NCBI GenBank assembly: GCA_021292105.1
Contig: CM037861.1
Coordinates: 27,490,545-27,554,544 of the forward strand
Direction of reading: 5' to 3'
Length of the DNA: 64,000 nt
DNA from: Anadara kagoshimensis
Taxonomy: Eukaryota; Mollusca; Bivalvia; Arcoida; Arcidae
The notes under the pieces were generated by a model. The model searched no databases, was not told the origin of the DNA, and worked only from the letters and a program-made list of their open reading frames with translations. A program made the translations under genes and the position numbers. Of this stretch, positions 1 through 10,372 are shown piece by piece; position 1 is the first letter of the stretch, and each line of letters begins with the position of its first letter.

Positions 1-158
1 GAATTTTAAACAACATTTTTGTGTCCATCGCAGCAAGATGATTTTTGCCGTGAAGTCTAAACGAAAACAAAAATAAAGACCAAGTGCATAGGAGCTACGA
101 ATTCAGTTTGAACAAATGTGAAGTATTCATATTTCTAACATTTCTTTGTCTTAAAATA

Positions 159-505
159 CCACTGCGGTAGCTCAGTTGGTAGAGTGCTCGCTCCGTAAGT
201 GGGATGTCTTGGGTTCGAACCCCGGCCGCGTCTGACCCAAGACTTAAAAGTGGGTAGTGACTGTTCTTTCGCCAAGCACTCGGCATTACGAAATGAAAGT
301 CACGGTTCTTTCGGATGGGAACTTAAAATAAACGAGGTCCCGTGTCACGGTAGGCTTGGCACGATAAAGAACCCTGCTATATAATGCCATCAGCGCAACA
401 CACAGGCAAAATTTCTGCACCTTCGCCTATAGCTGGCGACGTCTCGATATAAGTGAAATATTCTTGACTGGGACGTTAAACACCATTACTCACTACTTAC
501 TCACT
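159..505 (+). mobile_element. tRNA-derived SINE, near full length
   Basis: The head carries RNA polymerase III promoter boxes: an A-box like TAGCTCAGTTGG at 168-179 and a B-box GGTTCGAACCC at 212-222. A conserved body follows (TCTGACCCAAGACTTAAAAG; GACGTCTCGATATAAGTGAA; CTTGACTGGGACGTTAAAC), then a short (ACTC/TACTC)n tail. The same body recurs near 14.0, 24.3, 31.7, 32.5 and 51.0 kb, so this is a dispersed family. Bivalve genomes carry tRNA-headed SINEs of the MetaSINE and V-SINE (RUDI) groups; I cannot assign the group without alignment. The tRNA-like head is part of the SINE and not a working tRNA gene. Confidence 0.85.
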
Positions 506-2514
506 CTTTGTCTTAAAAAAACCCGTTAACCATCATAACATCATACATTATTATCTAAGGCCTCCAACGATCCAAGTAAAGATTATAAACACCCGGTTTC
601 TACATATTTTAACTATTTTGTTTAACAATTTTTTTATATTATTGTTCATAATCATGTTCGTTTTTATTACTATCTGACTATAGAAGAGTATTGTGTAATC
701 ATGTTTTAATTACTAAACTTGGTTTGGATCTGTGATAACCTTTAGGTCTGAAGTATCACGCCTGATTCACGCGTTTTAGAAGAAACATAAATCGTAGACG
801 ATTTTCACGATAAATATAGTTTAATTTCCATAAAACGCCAAGTTTGTATAAAAAAAATTCGTAGCCCCTATATACTAGAATGGTCCTTTGTATTTTGATT
901 GGTAAACTTCAGGCATGATTTTCATTTTTTTTTTTCAATCTCCAAGTCTTTAATTATCTTGCTGCGTAGGACCTAAAAGGTCGGTTAAATTTCGTGATTG
1001 CAAATTATTGTTCAAATATAATTACAAAATTGTGTTTTTCTATCATTGATTTATAATGACTTTTTAATTGAAACATGTTTATATTTGAAAATATCACGGC
1101 ATTTCTGTCATTGTGTCTGTGTGCTGTATTCAGAACAAGTTTCCACAAACTAATGGTTGAATTTTGAAGATACACTAATATAGATTATAATAACGGGATA
1201 TGTACTTGCTGCAATATGAATTGCATGGAAGATGAAATGCACGTTTTCATGATCAGTTTCACTGTCCTCTATATAGCAAAAAAAATCTATAAAACCAACA
1301 ATTTCCATCCTTTTATAATCATCTATATTCTAAAAGAAAAATCCATTTACTTTTCACGCATATCTCCCTTCTATCGTTTCTGGCTCCACTTGTTCTATGG
1401 TTGCATTATTGGCACAAATTATGTACCCTTGGTAAGTATACGACATCTTTCTCGCAAGGTACCCTTCGTTACGCATGCTTGGTTACCCTAGTCAGGTTTA
1501 CTCTATTGCTTTATGTATTGGGCAATCCTAATTTTATAGGTCAAGTTCACATTCATGAATATTCATTCCCAAAAGACACCAAAACAAGAACTGAAGGAGG
1601 AAGGTGTTGTGGAAAATCCATCGAAAGGATATAGGAATAAATTGTCATATTGTCAACTCGGTAAGATTTAAAATGGTAAATGTGAAGTGTGATGATTCTA
1701 CGAATGTTTTTTTCTTTTCTAAGAATGTTTAATTTTTCATGATCAGATGAAGTCGAGCCACATGTCGAAGAATATTTTACCGAAATTCGGGGATTGTTTT
1801 GTCATTTCAATCATATTGTTTAGCAGCTTTTTTTTTCACAAATCAGAAATTATCCTGTCAACACTTTTGTAATGGATGTAAAACCATAACATATAAAAAG
1901 AAACCTAAAACTTGCTTTATGAAGTTATTTTCATTGAAAACGTGATCACCCTTCACGTGGTAATGGTTGACGTTTAAATTGACCTTCACCCCAGTTTCCC
2001 TACCATGGGGCTTTCCACTGAACTGTCAAAACCAGCTGAACAAGACCTCGGCCATCAAAGTCAAACCACAGACACTGTCTGATCAAACTGATAAGTCTTA
2101 GCTAATAACCTAACCATAACAACTTAAAATAAAAGAATAATAAATGTGTTTTGTCACTATATGTGGCTGGCTTTGAAATAGAGGGTTGAAGATCGAACCC
2201 TGGATGGTTCTAATTTTTTCTTTCATGTTCTGTCCATACAAGAACTGTAGATTTGTTATTAGGCAGTTCATTGGTTGAGACAGAAACCCAAGGCTTTGTG
2301 TGTCTTTAAAAATTCAATAATTTTAAATCTTTAATTGAAACTGAATGGTTTTATGTAAGTTGACGATAATACTGGCTTACTGAAAGGTTACTGGTAATGG
2401 AGATATATTACCGGTAACTGTAAAAAATTATAATATTCATGATTTTCACGTGTGATGGTCTTTAAACTAATATTAATATGTAAATGATGTTTGATTTAAA
2501 ATATTTAATTTCAG
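506..2514. other. NCOA4 upstream region, no protein gene seen
   Basis: No coding exon is supported. Bases 545-620 resemble 59210-59260 (shared CCAACGATCCAAG and AGATTATAAA), so part of this is a dispersed repeat. The NCOA4 coding region starts in an exon that opens with a splice acceptor at 2514, so an upstream 5' UTR exon and the promoter should lie here or outside the window. Two good donor-like sites are visible, TTG|GTAAGT at 1432 and TCG|GTAAGA at 1661. I cannot tell which, if either, is used. Confidence 0.4.
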
Positions 2515-2638
2515 AGTGACAGTTTCAGAAGTGTGAATTTATGACATGGATGAAATGTCTGAAAATGTTTGCAAGTTAGAGTCTGCCATCCAGCAGATAA
2601 ACAATGTAAAAAGAAATCTCAACAAAAACTCCTCAGAG
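2515..2638 (+). CDS. NCOA4: NCOA4 exon with start codon (codes from 2546)
   Basis: The acceptor TTTCAG ends at 2514 and the donor GTATGT begins at 2639. The start is ATG 2546, giving residues 1-31. An ATG at 2541 lies in another frame and soon meets a stop. The residues continue in phase 0 into the coiled-coil exon, matching the beginning of the NCOA4 helical region. Bases 2515-2545 are 5' UTR. Confidence 0.8.
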
Positions 2639-5031
2639 GTATGTTGTATAAAACCAAACAGACAGTGACAGTAGGACCCCTCCAGGGGTTCAAATCCTCA
2701 GGTCCAAGGTCTGGCTTTTGATATTACATGTTGGCTCTTTACATTTTAACTGAAAAAAGTCTGATGGATCTGTTGTTTTTGTACAGCGTGAACAAAGTGA
2801 ACCTGTACTTTGTCATCGCTTTCTTCCAAGGTATCGAGCTTCTTTGCTATGAAATTATAAGATATGAGTACACCTGGAAATAGTGCGCCTGATAAATGAG
2901 CGTGAAAGAAGTATATCTGTTTTATCGTGAGATATGTATTCTGAGACGGGTAATGCATTTGGTTACATATGCACATTTGGAATAAATTTTCGGAATACAT
3001 TTCAGAATCTAGTAAAATATTGCGACGGGATGCATCTAATAATTTCTGCAATTTGGCGAACTGATCTCATGTTTACAATAAAAAGTAGTTCGAGAAGTTT
3101 GCGTCCTACGATGTAAAATCATAACTTTTTAAGAAATGAACAGCAACGGCAGGTTGTTTAATTAATTCTTCGTGAAATATACGGAAATTTAAATTTATTT
3201 TGAAGGTTATGATAACGTATTTTAATGTTGAGGCAATTGTGTCATATTTTAAAATGTTTATCGATTAGATTTTACTTTCGTGAAAGGGAGATAATTCGTA
3301 CAGTGTTGTATGCAAATTTTATATACAGTCGTTTTACCAGTTCCGAACAGGGTTTCATATAAGCGCTGCTGCAGACGTCATCCAAAAGCAGAGGAAATAA
3401 AATTTATGTGGTGTAATAATACAAATGTTTACTGATTCCAAAATATCGACACCTGTCCTCAAAAACACGTGGTAGTATGTTTTCTTGAAAAAAGCATTTC
3501 CGTGATCACGATTTGTTTACATCGTTAAACTAGGTCACCAACAATCTGTCGTACATTTAGGAAGCGGTTGAAGAAACAGCAAATTGAGAAAGTTATTTTG
3601 CGATTCCTTTAATTGAACGGGATTGAAATTTTAGATTATTCGGTAGTAAAAATTCGGAACTGGTAAAACAACTAAATGATTCAGTTATGCATACAACCGC
3701 TAGAATGTACCCCCTCATAGCGACGGTAGGATCTGCAAAACTCTACTTTCTCTCTATCCGAAATGATAAAACGATCGGGTACAACTTTTTAAAATTTTAA
3801 TTACCGATTGTCTTTTTCATATATTTATGAAATTAATTTTTTCTACCATTTAATTCAGCAATACATGGTTTGGTACATAAAAATTTGTTTCTTTTTCCAA
3901 AAAAAACCCCATCCGTCGGACTATATGCATAGATCAACGACACCCCCCCGAAATTTCGGTTATATTCTGTCTTGCCACAACACAATTTTCCCAACTACGC
4001 TGTACAGCAGCACGACAGTGCTATGTTTAATTACAAGGACTCCATTTTCTCTGATAACATAATATTTCATGTACATTGGACTTTTCAAAACTCATTGTGG
4101 GACCTGCCAAAAACAACAGTAAAATGTCTGGCACCCTCCATTACCAAACTTCATTATGAACTTCTGCATGAAAGTAGAACCTTTCTAAGCTAAGTACCTT
4201 CAAGACTGAACGTTTTTATGAAATTCAACACAAATTTGGTTTAATTCGTTTATGTTAAATTCCCCAGACGAGTCAACTTTACCGCTAACCACAGGTATGA
4301 CACATAAAAACACTGCAAGAATCTATGATCTATGGCAGTATGTGATAATGTTGTCGTATGTTGTAACCCCTACAAAATTTTTTGTTGGTTTGATGAACAC
4401 TACCATTAAGTTTTGTGCTATATAGGAGAATATTGAAAAAGTAACCAATCCTTCCCAAAAGTTACCAGTCTTGTACTGTGGGACAGTACTGGCTGTTATT
4501 ATGAACACTGGAGATCATAATGCCATCATTATATCTTCGACTATTTTAACAGGTGAAGTCTCAAATACGTACAGGTATAAGTCGTTTATTGGAGACTTTA
4601 CGTAACAGAGAAGTTTGGCTGTTGAATCAAGTAGATCTGTTAGTCAGTGCTAAGGAAGAAGTGCTCCATCATCAACAGGCAGAACTTAACAAAAAGTTAG
4701 GAGTAATACAGAGCAGTCAAGGGACAGAGAGGTAAAATCAACCATTTGAACTGTTTGAAAATATAAAAATGAATTGATCATACTTGGATTGTTATTTAAT
4801 AACGAAAATGAGTCAAATATTTGCTGACTTCTTGCTAGCACATGATATTGTAAATTCTCAATATTGACAAGCTCACTATTAACAAAAAAAAAAAACATTG
4901 ACAAGACATTAATCACATTTCTATTTCTGTTGTAAAGTTTACATGGGATTATATCAAAATGTCAGATTTATTTATTTATTTAGTTAGTTATTTATTTTCT
5001 ACTTTGATATTCTGTAGCTTGTGCATGTATT

Positions 5032-5075
<44 letters not shown>

Positions 5076-8000
5076 ATTTTTATGTTGTGTAAAAATGATT
5101 ATTATAATTATTATGATCATTATTATAATTACATATTCTATACATGTACGTGTGGCAAATTATTTACTTTTACGGTGTATGTATTCATAAATTTATGAAT
5201 TAGTTATTTAATCAACTTTATTTATTTATTTATTTGTTTATTTGTTTGTTTGTTTGTTCAAATCTGTTTTACTTAGTGCCCCAAACATCATTAATTTTGA
5301 AACAGGATTTTGTGTAGTTTATTACAATTTTCTTTAAGTTGGTCATAATTTAATTTGTATTGTAATGATATAATTAAGTCACCCCCAACTACAGTTGTTT
5401 TAATTTCAATTTTATAATTTTCTATTGGTCATTTTGTAGGTTTGAATTGGGCGATCTAAAACCTGAAGAAACTCCTTTTATAGATTTCCGTGCTGATCCA
5501 TCAGTCCTCAGAGAACAGATTGTGAACTACGGAAAAGTTGATGTAACTGGCGTCCCACCAAAGTCTGTTTTTGTGTCCCCAGGAAATCCGTCCTCCAGTC
5601 TACCACGACATTTTGAAGATTATGAGGATGCAGACCACCACATTCTGTATAAAACTATAGAAGAAGTATCCAGAACTAAAAGTGCTGACTCTTGTGTAAG
5701 TTTTGATTTTTAGCTAGCCATAATCTGTTCAAAGTACAGAGTAATTTGTTCATCCCTGTTTGGCCCCTAGTTGGGTGTTAAAGTTTAATATGGTCTTTAT
5801 GTGCTTGTGAGCTAGGTATTGACTTCATCAAAATTTATGTTAAAGTTTTATATGGACTTTATGTCAAGATGAGTTAGGTATTGAAAAGCTATACAGTGAT
5901 AAAAATGTCATTATAAAATGTTGAATCTGAATAAGATGTTTTTGCAAATGTTATATCTGCCAGGAATACAGTTGAAAAGTTACCATAGGAGTAGCTAAAA
6001 GTTTTACATTGTTTACAATTATAGCATTTTTTCCACGTTTATGTCTGAATTTAGATAGCACAAAATAATACAGATATGTTTACAAACTTCAAATTTTTTT
6101 GCATAACAATGATCATCAGTCTTTTGTCCTCCAGTTATATGCTGTTGATGGATTCAAATAGTTTAGTATATATTAATATTTCAAGCAATTTCTTTTTATC
6201 AAGGTCTATGTCAGTGTCCCAAAGTTGTCAACAAGAACTGAAGACTGGCTGGCACAGACAAAGCCGAGTACTTCAACAGCAGCTCCGCCAAAGTTCTCCT
6301 TTACACCATTTAGTACTGACACTGGTGATTGGTTACTCAATCCAAGTGGTGCCAATAACAACTCACAGGTGGTGACCAGTACAACATGTTTGTCTGGGAG
6401 TTTGATGTCTACCAAAGCTATACCCTCCGTACACAGTGCACCGTCATTACACGAGATACCCCATGGTTCCAGTATACAAAGCTGGTTACAGCAGATTAAA
6501 CACAACCCAGATGTAGAAGATGATGATGACTTTGAACTGGTGGAAAACAGTGAATCTATAGGTACTGACTCTACTTCAAATTTTTCTTGCATTAGTATGA
6601 ATAATATTTGTGAAGATCTAGGGTTACCAGGTAACTAAATGTTCGTAGACATTTTACTTTGTTGATCCATTTGTAGAGTATGCGAGTATAAGTTCTTATG
6701 CAACAGTATGGATCAAAAGATTTGTAAAGGTTTCATTGATCCATTTGTAGACATATATAGTTGCATTTCTGCCATTTCAAATCCATTTGTGAACCTATAT
6801 TTGTAGTTTTCTGTTGTTTAATAGTTTTATTGGTATTTTAGAGAATCAATAATAGATATAATAAATGTCTGCAATTGGTAATTTTAAGATGATTATCATG
6901 TTGTTACACATTTAATCTATTCAGATTTTGTGTTGTCTAAATTGTCAGCGGATCACAGTGCCTCTGTACACTTTCTTGGTAATTGACATATCGCCGACCA
7001 CTCATTTTATGTTCCGACACTGGCCGTCATCACGGTACCAAAGCAGCGTCACAGCAACAAATGACGTAATAGTGTCAGTGACATCATTGAATGGCCGAGT
7101 TTTTATTCTTTTTGACTTTAATTCAAGCAGACCAGAGCTTTGTTGGAACACTGTGGGCGTGGCTGGCGAAACATCAATTCCTCTTGGACAGACAGTTTTT
7201 ATTTAGAAGAGGCCTTGGGACCATTGACCTCTTGTATTGTTAAAAGACTTCATTGTTAAGGCCTTAGTGGGCCATACTTAACATTACATTAATGCAAACA
7301 TATTGATGTCAAAGTGTATTAGATGAAAGTTTTTGAAAATGCCACCCCTACCCCTTCTTAAAAATCCTTGATTGAACACGGCTGGGCCAGGTCTTTATAG
7401 GAGAAATGTTAGTTTACTTCCCAAAGATCAGTTGTTATCGGTAATCTATTTGCCTCATCCGTTCCTGAACTGACTGTTACAATATAAGGGATATAGATTA
7501 AACTGGGTCATAAAACACTTGACTTCATTTATTATATCCACTGGTAGTATAGAAAATTTTCTAAATTTAAAATTCCAAGAATATACATGTAGATAAATTT
7601 TATTTGAGGATCAAGTTTTGTAACTGGACATAAAATTATTATGTAACTATGTTTAAATATTTGTTTCAACAGGATCATTAGAAGATTTGATGACGGCTTC
7701 ACAAAGTGGGATTTCTATCTCTTCTTCAAAGTCTGCTCCACAACTGAAGTTTCCCACCAGAAACAATGATGATATATCGCTATGGTTACGTCACAGTGAC
7801 AACTCTACAGATCAAGGCAGTAAAGTAGGAGATCTATTCAAACGGTTTAATGACCCTGATTATACAGATACACAAAAATGGCTTGCTCATCAGGAAACGG
7901 GAAAGGTATTTATTTTGAGATAATTGTGAATTCCCTTACAAAACAAAACTCTTGAGTGTGAATTTTCAATATGAAAAACATTTTCTGATTAACTGCACCT

Positions 8001-8283
8001 GAGTGGCCATTTTACTTGACATATATATATATGACAGTACATTATGGGATTATCTCCCTTTAACCACTGTCAGTTTTTGTTCAAGAAGAAAATGATATTC
8101 TCTGATATTTTTCAGGAAAATCCACATGAAATGATTATAAATTGTAAATTCATAAAATTTATTTTTTTTGATAGAGTGAGCAAGTGAATTATTCTTTAAG
8201 CCAAATTAGCAGTAGTTGTTAAATCCTTCAGATATCAGTTGCCATCAACTCATCTTGGTTGAAAGGTCATGTGAGTTCATGGG

Positions 8284-8319
<36 letters not shown>

Positions 8320-9875
8320 CTCACATTTGAAACATATCTGAAACTACTATGGCCAATATTTATCAACCTTCACAAGAAGGGTTATTGGGAAGTCATTTAT
8401 GGAATAAGTTGACAGGTCATATCCTTAGCAACTCTGTAAATTATATTGATGATGTTTGGGTACCATTCTTTATAACCACAATTCTTTGTTTCACTTAAAT
8501 TAATTTGGATGCAATTTGTTTTGATATTGATTTGCAAATGAAGTTGACTTGAAATTTAAATCTTACAACACAATTTATGTTCTTTTATATATTCATTACA
8601 TTCCCAAATTTACATTTACTAAAATTTGATTGGAAATGTTTTAGATTTAATATTCATAATCATGATATGCAGTGATTTTGTTACAGTTTTTAAAAACTTC
8701 CTTCTGCCTTTTATTTAAATTGGGAAAATTACATAAAGACATGCTTACAATAGCTTAGGATCCTCATTGCAAAAATGTTTTATTGTAACAATATCTAAGT
8801 TTTGAGGGTAAGAATAAATAGATTTAATTTGCTAGTATATCATTGTATTGCTTTGGGAATTTTAGTGGTCAAATTGGGAAATTTTGGCCATTTTTCCCCA
8901 GGGGAAACTACCTTTATTCGGTAGTAATTTTAGGTAAACAAAATCGCTGATATGAGTGCATGTTGTAGTAATCATTCATATGCCAGGTGAGCATTAAGAC
9001 CCATGGGCCTCTTGTTATTTTTTCTGTACTGATTGACTCCTTAACCTTGTGTTTTCTTTGTGTTGTTCATTATTAAAAATAATGACAATTTTTTAATTTT
9101 GTAGGTGGAAAGGCTATCTTGTTTTAGTGATAGTTGTAAGTTGACAACCTTTCCCATGGAGATTGAGAATCTTGGTGACTTTGGATGTGTGATAGGTAAA
9201 AATAACAAGTGGATTCAGCAGAGTAAAAACAAAGCAGTAACCCCTGAAGTCAGTTGGCTCTGTAAAGCAAGTGAACAATGCATGGAACTCCAAGATTGTA
9301 TTTCAGAACCTAAATGTCAGCATCTACAAAATCAGAACACCACATGCTGTAATTTTTCCAACATTTTTGAACATTCGACGGCTGATCAAAGTAAATGGAT
9401 CATTAAGGAGGGCAAAAATGTTCAACCAACTACCCACCTGAATAACACCGACTTTCACATTACCAATACTGATATGTCTGGTTGGCTGAAAACTGACCAA
9501 TCAACATGCACTGGTAATAGTAGTAGTCCACCATTTTCAAGCAGAATGTTTAAACAAGTCCATCATGAAGATGATGAAAATGTCTGGCTTCAAAAGGGTC
9601 AACTTCAGACACCACTAGAACCTACAACCACAACCGAGATGAGTTCTCTTTTCACCAAATTTGTGTCTTTACGAGACAAAGAAGATATTAAATCTTGGCT
9701 TGCTGTTGAGGAAAACACAGACATAGCCTGTGATAAATCTCCTGTAGACTTTGTAATTGATGAGGGGACTGATACAGAAAAATGGCTGTTTAAACCAGCA
9801 AAACAGGAGCAGAAAGAAGGTGGTGGTGGAATTTGGTTCCAAGCTGGTGACCTGGAAGTAGAGGAACTAGTCTAA
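2546..9875 (+). CDS. NCOA4: NCOA4-like ferritinophagy receptor (six coding exons joined)
   Basis: Joined coding exons are 2546-2638, 4553-4731, 5440-5695, 6204-6630, 7673-7905 and 9105-9875. All junctions are GT/AG and keep frame, giving 652 aa (human NCOA4 is about 614). NCOA4 delivers ferritin to autophagosomes for iron release and was first described as a nuclear receptor coactivator (ARA70). Residues 32-110 match the family coiled coil, including SREVWL-like (NREVWLLNQVDLL) and LKPE motifs. From residue 190 on there is a chain of W-L/W-I motifs (W191, W219, W270, W356, W388, W447, W523, W557, W594, W623 among them), a family hallmark. MEIENLG at 414-420 and cysteines 449, 455, 461 and 467 match the human Cys-rich segment. 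An acidic F286-E-L-V289 motif resembles an LC3-interacting region. The match runs from N terminus to C terminus, so I am confident of family identity; exact exon ends are inferred from splice signals only. Confidence 0.92.
3298..3712. mobile_element. Inverted-repeat (MITE-like) element in NCOA4 intron 1
   Basis: Imperfect terminal inverted repeats of about 55 bp. The left end near 3298-3350 contains GTTGTATGCA and CGTTTTACCAGTTCCGAA; the right end near 3653-3712 contains TTCGGAACTGGTAAAAC and TGCATACAACC. No transposase frame lies between them, as expected for a non-autonomous DNA transposon. Family unknown; no clear target duplication. Confidence 0.6.
3713..4552. other. Remainder of NCOA4 intron 1
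   Basis: AT-rich intron sequence. Small reading frames here have no recognisable protein character. It ends in the acceptor TTTTAACAG at 4552. Confidence 0.5.
4553..4731 (+). CDS. NCOA4: NCOA4 exon: coiled-coil core
   Basis: Residues 32-90 plus two bases of codon 91. The acceptor AACAG ends at 4552 and the donor GTAAAA starts at 4732. This is the best conserved block with human NCOA4: charged amphipathic helix, then NREVWLLNQVDLL, then a Glu/Gln-rich helix. The domain mediates self-association in the human protein. Confidence 0.92.
5035..5072. repeat. Poly(T) tract of about 38 bases
   Basis: An uninterrupted T run in NCOA4 intron 2. It is followed by ATTATTATAATTATTATG-type simple sequence, then (TTTA)n and (TTTG)n near 5219-5260. 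Length is unreliable in assemblies. Confidence 0.95.
5440..5695 (+). CDS. NCOA4: NCOA4 exon: end of coiled-coil domain and linker
   Basis: The acceptor TTTGTAG ends at 5439, completing codon 91 (Arg). The donor TGT|GTAAG follows 5695 in phase 0. Residues 92-176 begin FELGDLKPEETPF and include FRADPSVLREQI, which align with the LKPE and LRQTI stretches closing the human N-terminal domain. The later part (SPGNPSSSLP, FEDYEDAD) is low-complexity acidic linker. Confidence 0.9.
6204..6630 (+). CDS. NCOA4: NCOA4 exon: first W-L motifs and LIR-like motif
   Basis: The acceptor ATCAAG ends at 6203 (phase 0) and the donor CCAG|GTAACT follows 6630 (phase 1). Residues 177-318 contain EDWLAQ (W191), GDWLLN (W219) and QSWLQQ (W270), then a run of acidic residues, F286-E-L-V289, and more acidic and serine residues. 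A weaker acceptor at 6214 would break the frame, so 6203 is chosen. The reading frame stays open past the donor to a TAA at 6636; reading through would remove the downstream ferritin-binding half. Confidence 0.88.
7240..7400. repeat. Dispersed repeat shared by introns of both genes
   Basis: This stretch in NCOA4 intron 4 (GTTAAGGCCTTAGTGGGCC, TATTGATGTCAAAGTGT, TAGATGAAAGTTTTTGAAAA, ATGCC) matches 55560-55665 in an IRF intron (GTTAAGGCCTTTGTGTGCC, TGTTGATGTTATGGTGT, TAGATGAACATTTTTAAAAA, ATGCC). Ends and class are not clear. Confidence 0.55.
7673..7905 (+). CDS. NCOA4: NCOA4 exon: LFxxF...WLA module
   Basis: The acceptor TTTCAACAG ends at 7672 and the donor AAAG|GTATTT follows 7905. It completes codon 319 and encodes residues 320-396. 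After a Ser-rich stretch come SLWLRH (W356) and a module G371-D-L-F-K-R-F...W388-L-A. A very similar module (L578-F-T-K-F...W594-L-A) recurs in the last exon. Confidence 0.88.
8247..9014 (+). mobile_element. Diverged Helentron-like (pearl-type) element in NCOA4 intron 5
   Basis: Its left end (AACTCATCTTGGTTGAAAGG, then TCATGTGAGTT) is a degraded copy of the left end at 26314. Its right end (CCAGGTGAGC, hairpin AGACCCATGGGCCT, CTTG) is a copy of the right end at 28403. It lacks the 145-bp tandem core of that copy but holds a (TG)n tract at 8285-8318. It is flanked by T-rich DNA and has no ORF. Confidence 0.7.
8285..8318. repeat. (TG)n microsatellite
   Basis: About 17 TG units near the left end of the intronic Helentron-like element, at the place where the other copy has CGTCCGTGCG repeats. 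Confidence 0.95.
9105..9875 (+). CDS. NCOA4: NCOA4 last exon: Cys block, ferritin-binding region, C terminus
   Basis: The acceptor TTTTGTAG ends at 9104 (phase 0) and the stop TAA is at 9873-9875. Residues 397-652. MEIENLGDFGC (414-424) matches the human VEIENLGNLKC. C449, C455, C461 and C467 have 6-6-6 spacing, as in the human iron-sensing cysteines. W494, W523, W557, W594 and W623 continue the W-L series. Residues 575-596 are the best candidate for the ferritin-binding segment by position and pattern (hydrophobic cluster about nine residues before W594-L). The end (TEKWLFKP) parallels the human C terminus, followed by a short Gly/acidic extension. Confidence 0.92.
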   Translation: MERLSCFSDSCKLTTFPMEIENLGDFGCVIGKNNKWIQQSKNKAVTPEVSWLCKASEQCMELQDCISEPKCQHLQNQNTTCCNFSNIFEHSTADQSKWIIKEGKNVQPTTHLNNTDFHITNTDMSGWLKTDQSTCTGNSSSPPFSSRMFKQVHHEDDENVWLQKGQLQTPLEPTTTTEMSSLFTKFVSLRDKEDIKSWLAVEENTDIACDKSPVDFVIDEGTDTEKWLFKPAKQEQKEGGGGIWFQAGDLEVEELV

Positions 9876-9878
9876 TTA

Positions 9879-9884
9879 AATAAA
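9879..9884 (+). terminator. AATAAA four bases after the NCOA4 stop
   Basis: Canonical polyadenylation hexamer but very close to the stop codon, so it may not be the main site. Another AATAAA is at 12173-12178. Confidence 0.35.
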
Positions 9885-10015
9885 AACTGGAAAAAATATT
9901 GATGTTGAAATATATTTTAGTATATGTTTGGTGTATATAAATAGAAATATATATATATTGAAAATAGATTTGCTGTCACTTGAGGTGCTGAAAACTCAAA
10001 ATATTGTTGCTACTG

Positions 10016-10372
10016 GTATTGCAAATTTTGTGGTACAAGCATTTTATTGCCAATTATAAATACATGTAAACAATTTTACGTTTTAATCTCAACTTAACCT
10101 TTTGTGAATTCCCTTACAAATGCAAAACCTGGTGTTGCAAAATTTTGTGGTACAAGCATTTTTTGCCAATCATAAATACCTGGAAACAATGTTTCATTTT
10201 AATCTCAACCTTTTGTGAATTCCCTTACAAATGCAAAACCTGGTGTTGCAAAATTTTGTGGTACAAGCATTTTTTGCAAAATTTAATTGCCAATCATAAA
10301 TATCTGTTAACACTTTTACATTTTAGTCTCAACTTAACCTTTTGTGAATTCCCTTACAAATGCAAAAAATAT
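10016..10372. repeat. Three tandem copies of a unit of about 115 bp
   Basis: GTGGTACAAGCATTTT starts near 10029, 10147 and 10258, and TTTTGTGAATTCCCTTACAA recurs in each copy. The last motif also appears once near 7925 in NCOA4 intron 5. The array probably lies in the 3' UTR or just downstream. No coding character. Confidence 0.85.

Noticed and set aside
159..235. A tRNA gene (A and B boxes)
   Set aside because: The same head is fused to a conserved SINE body in several places, and the cloverleaf is imperfect.
1216..1634. Two overlapping frames upstream of NCOA4
   Set aside because: They lie in different frames over AT-rich DNA, with low-complexity hydrophobic residues and no family match; at best part of a non-coding first exon.
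5035..5198. Poly-Phe-containing frame over the poly(T) tract
   Set aside because: Simple-sequence translation inside an intron.
6928..7206. 92-codon frame in NCOA4 intron 4
   Set aside because: It would break the 6630-7673 junction that joins in frame with matching phase, and its residues do not match NCOA4 or any family I know.
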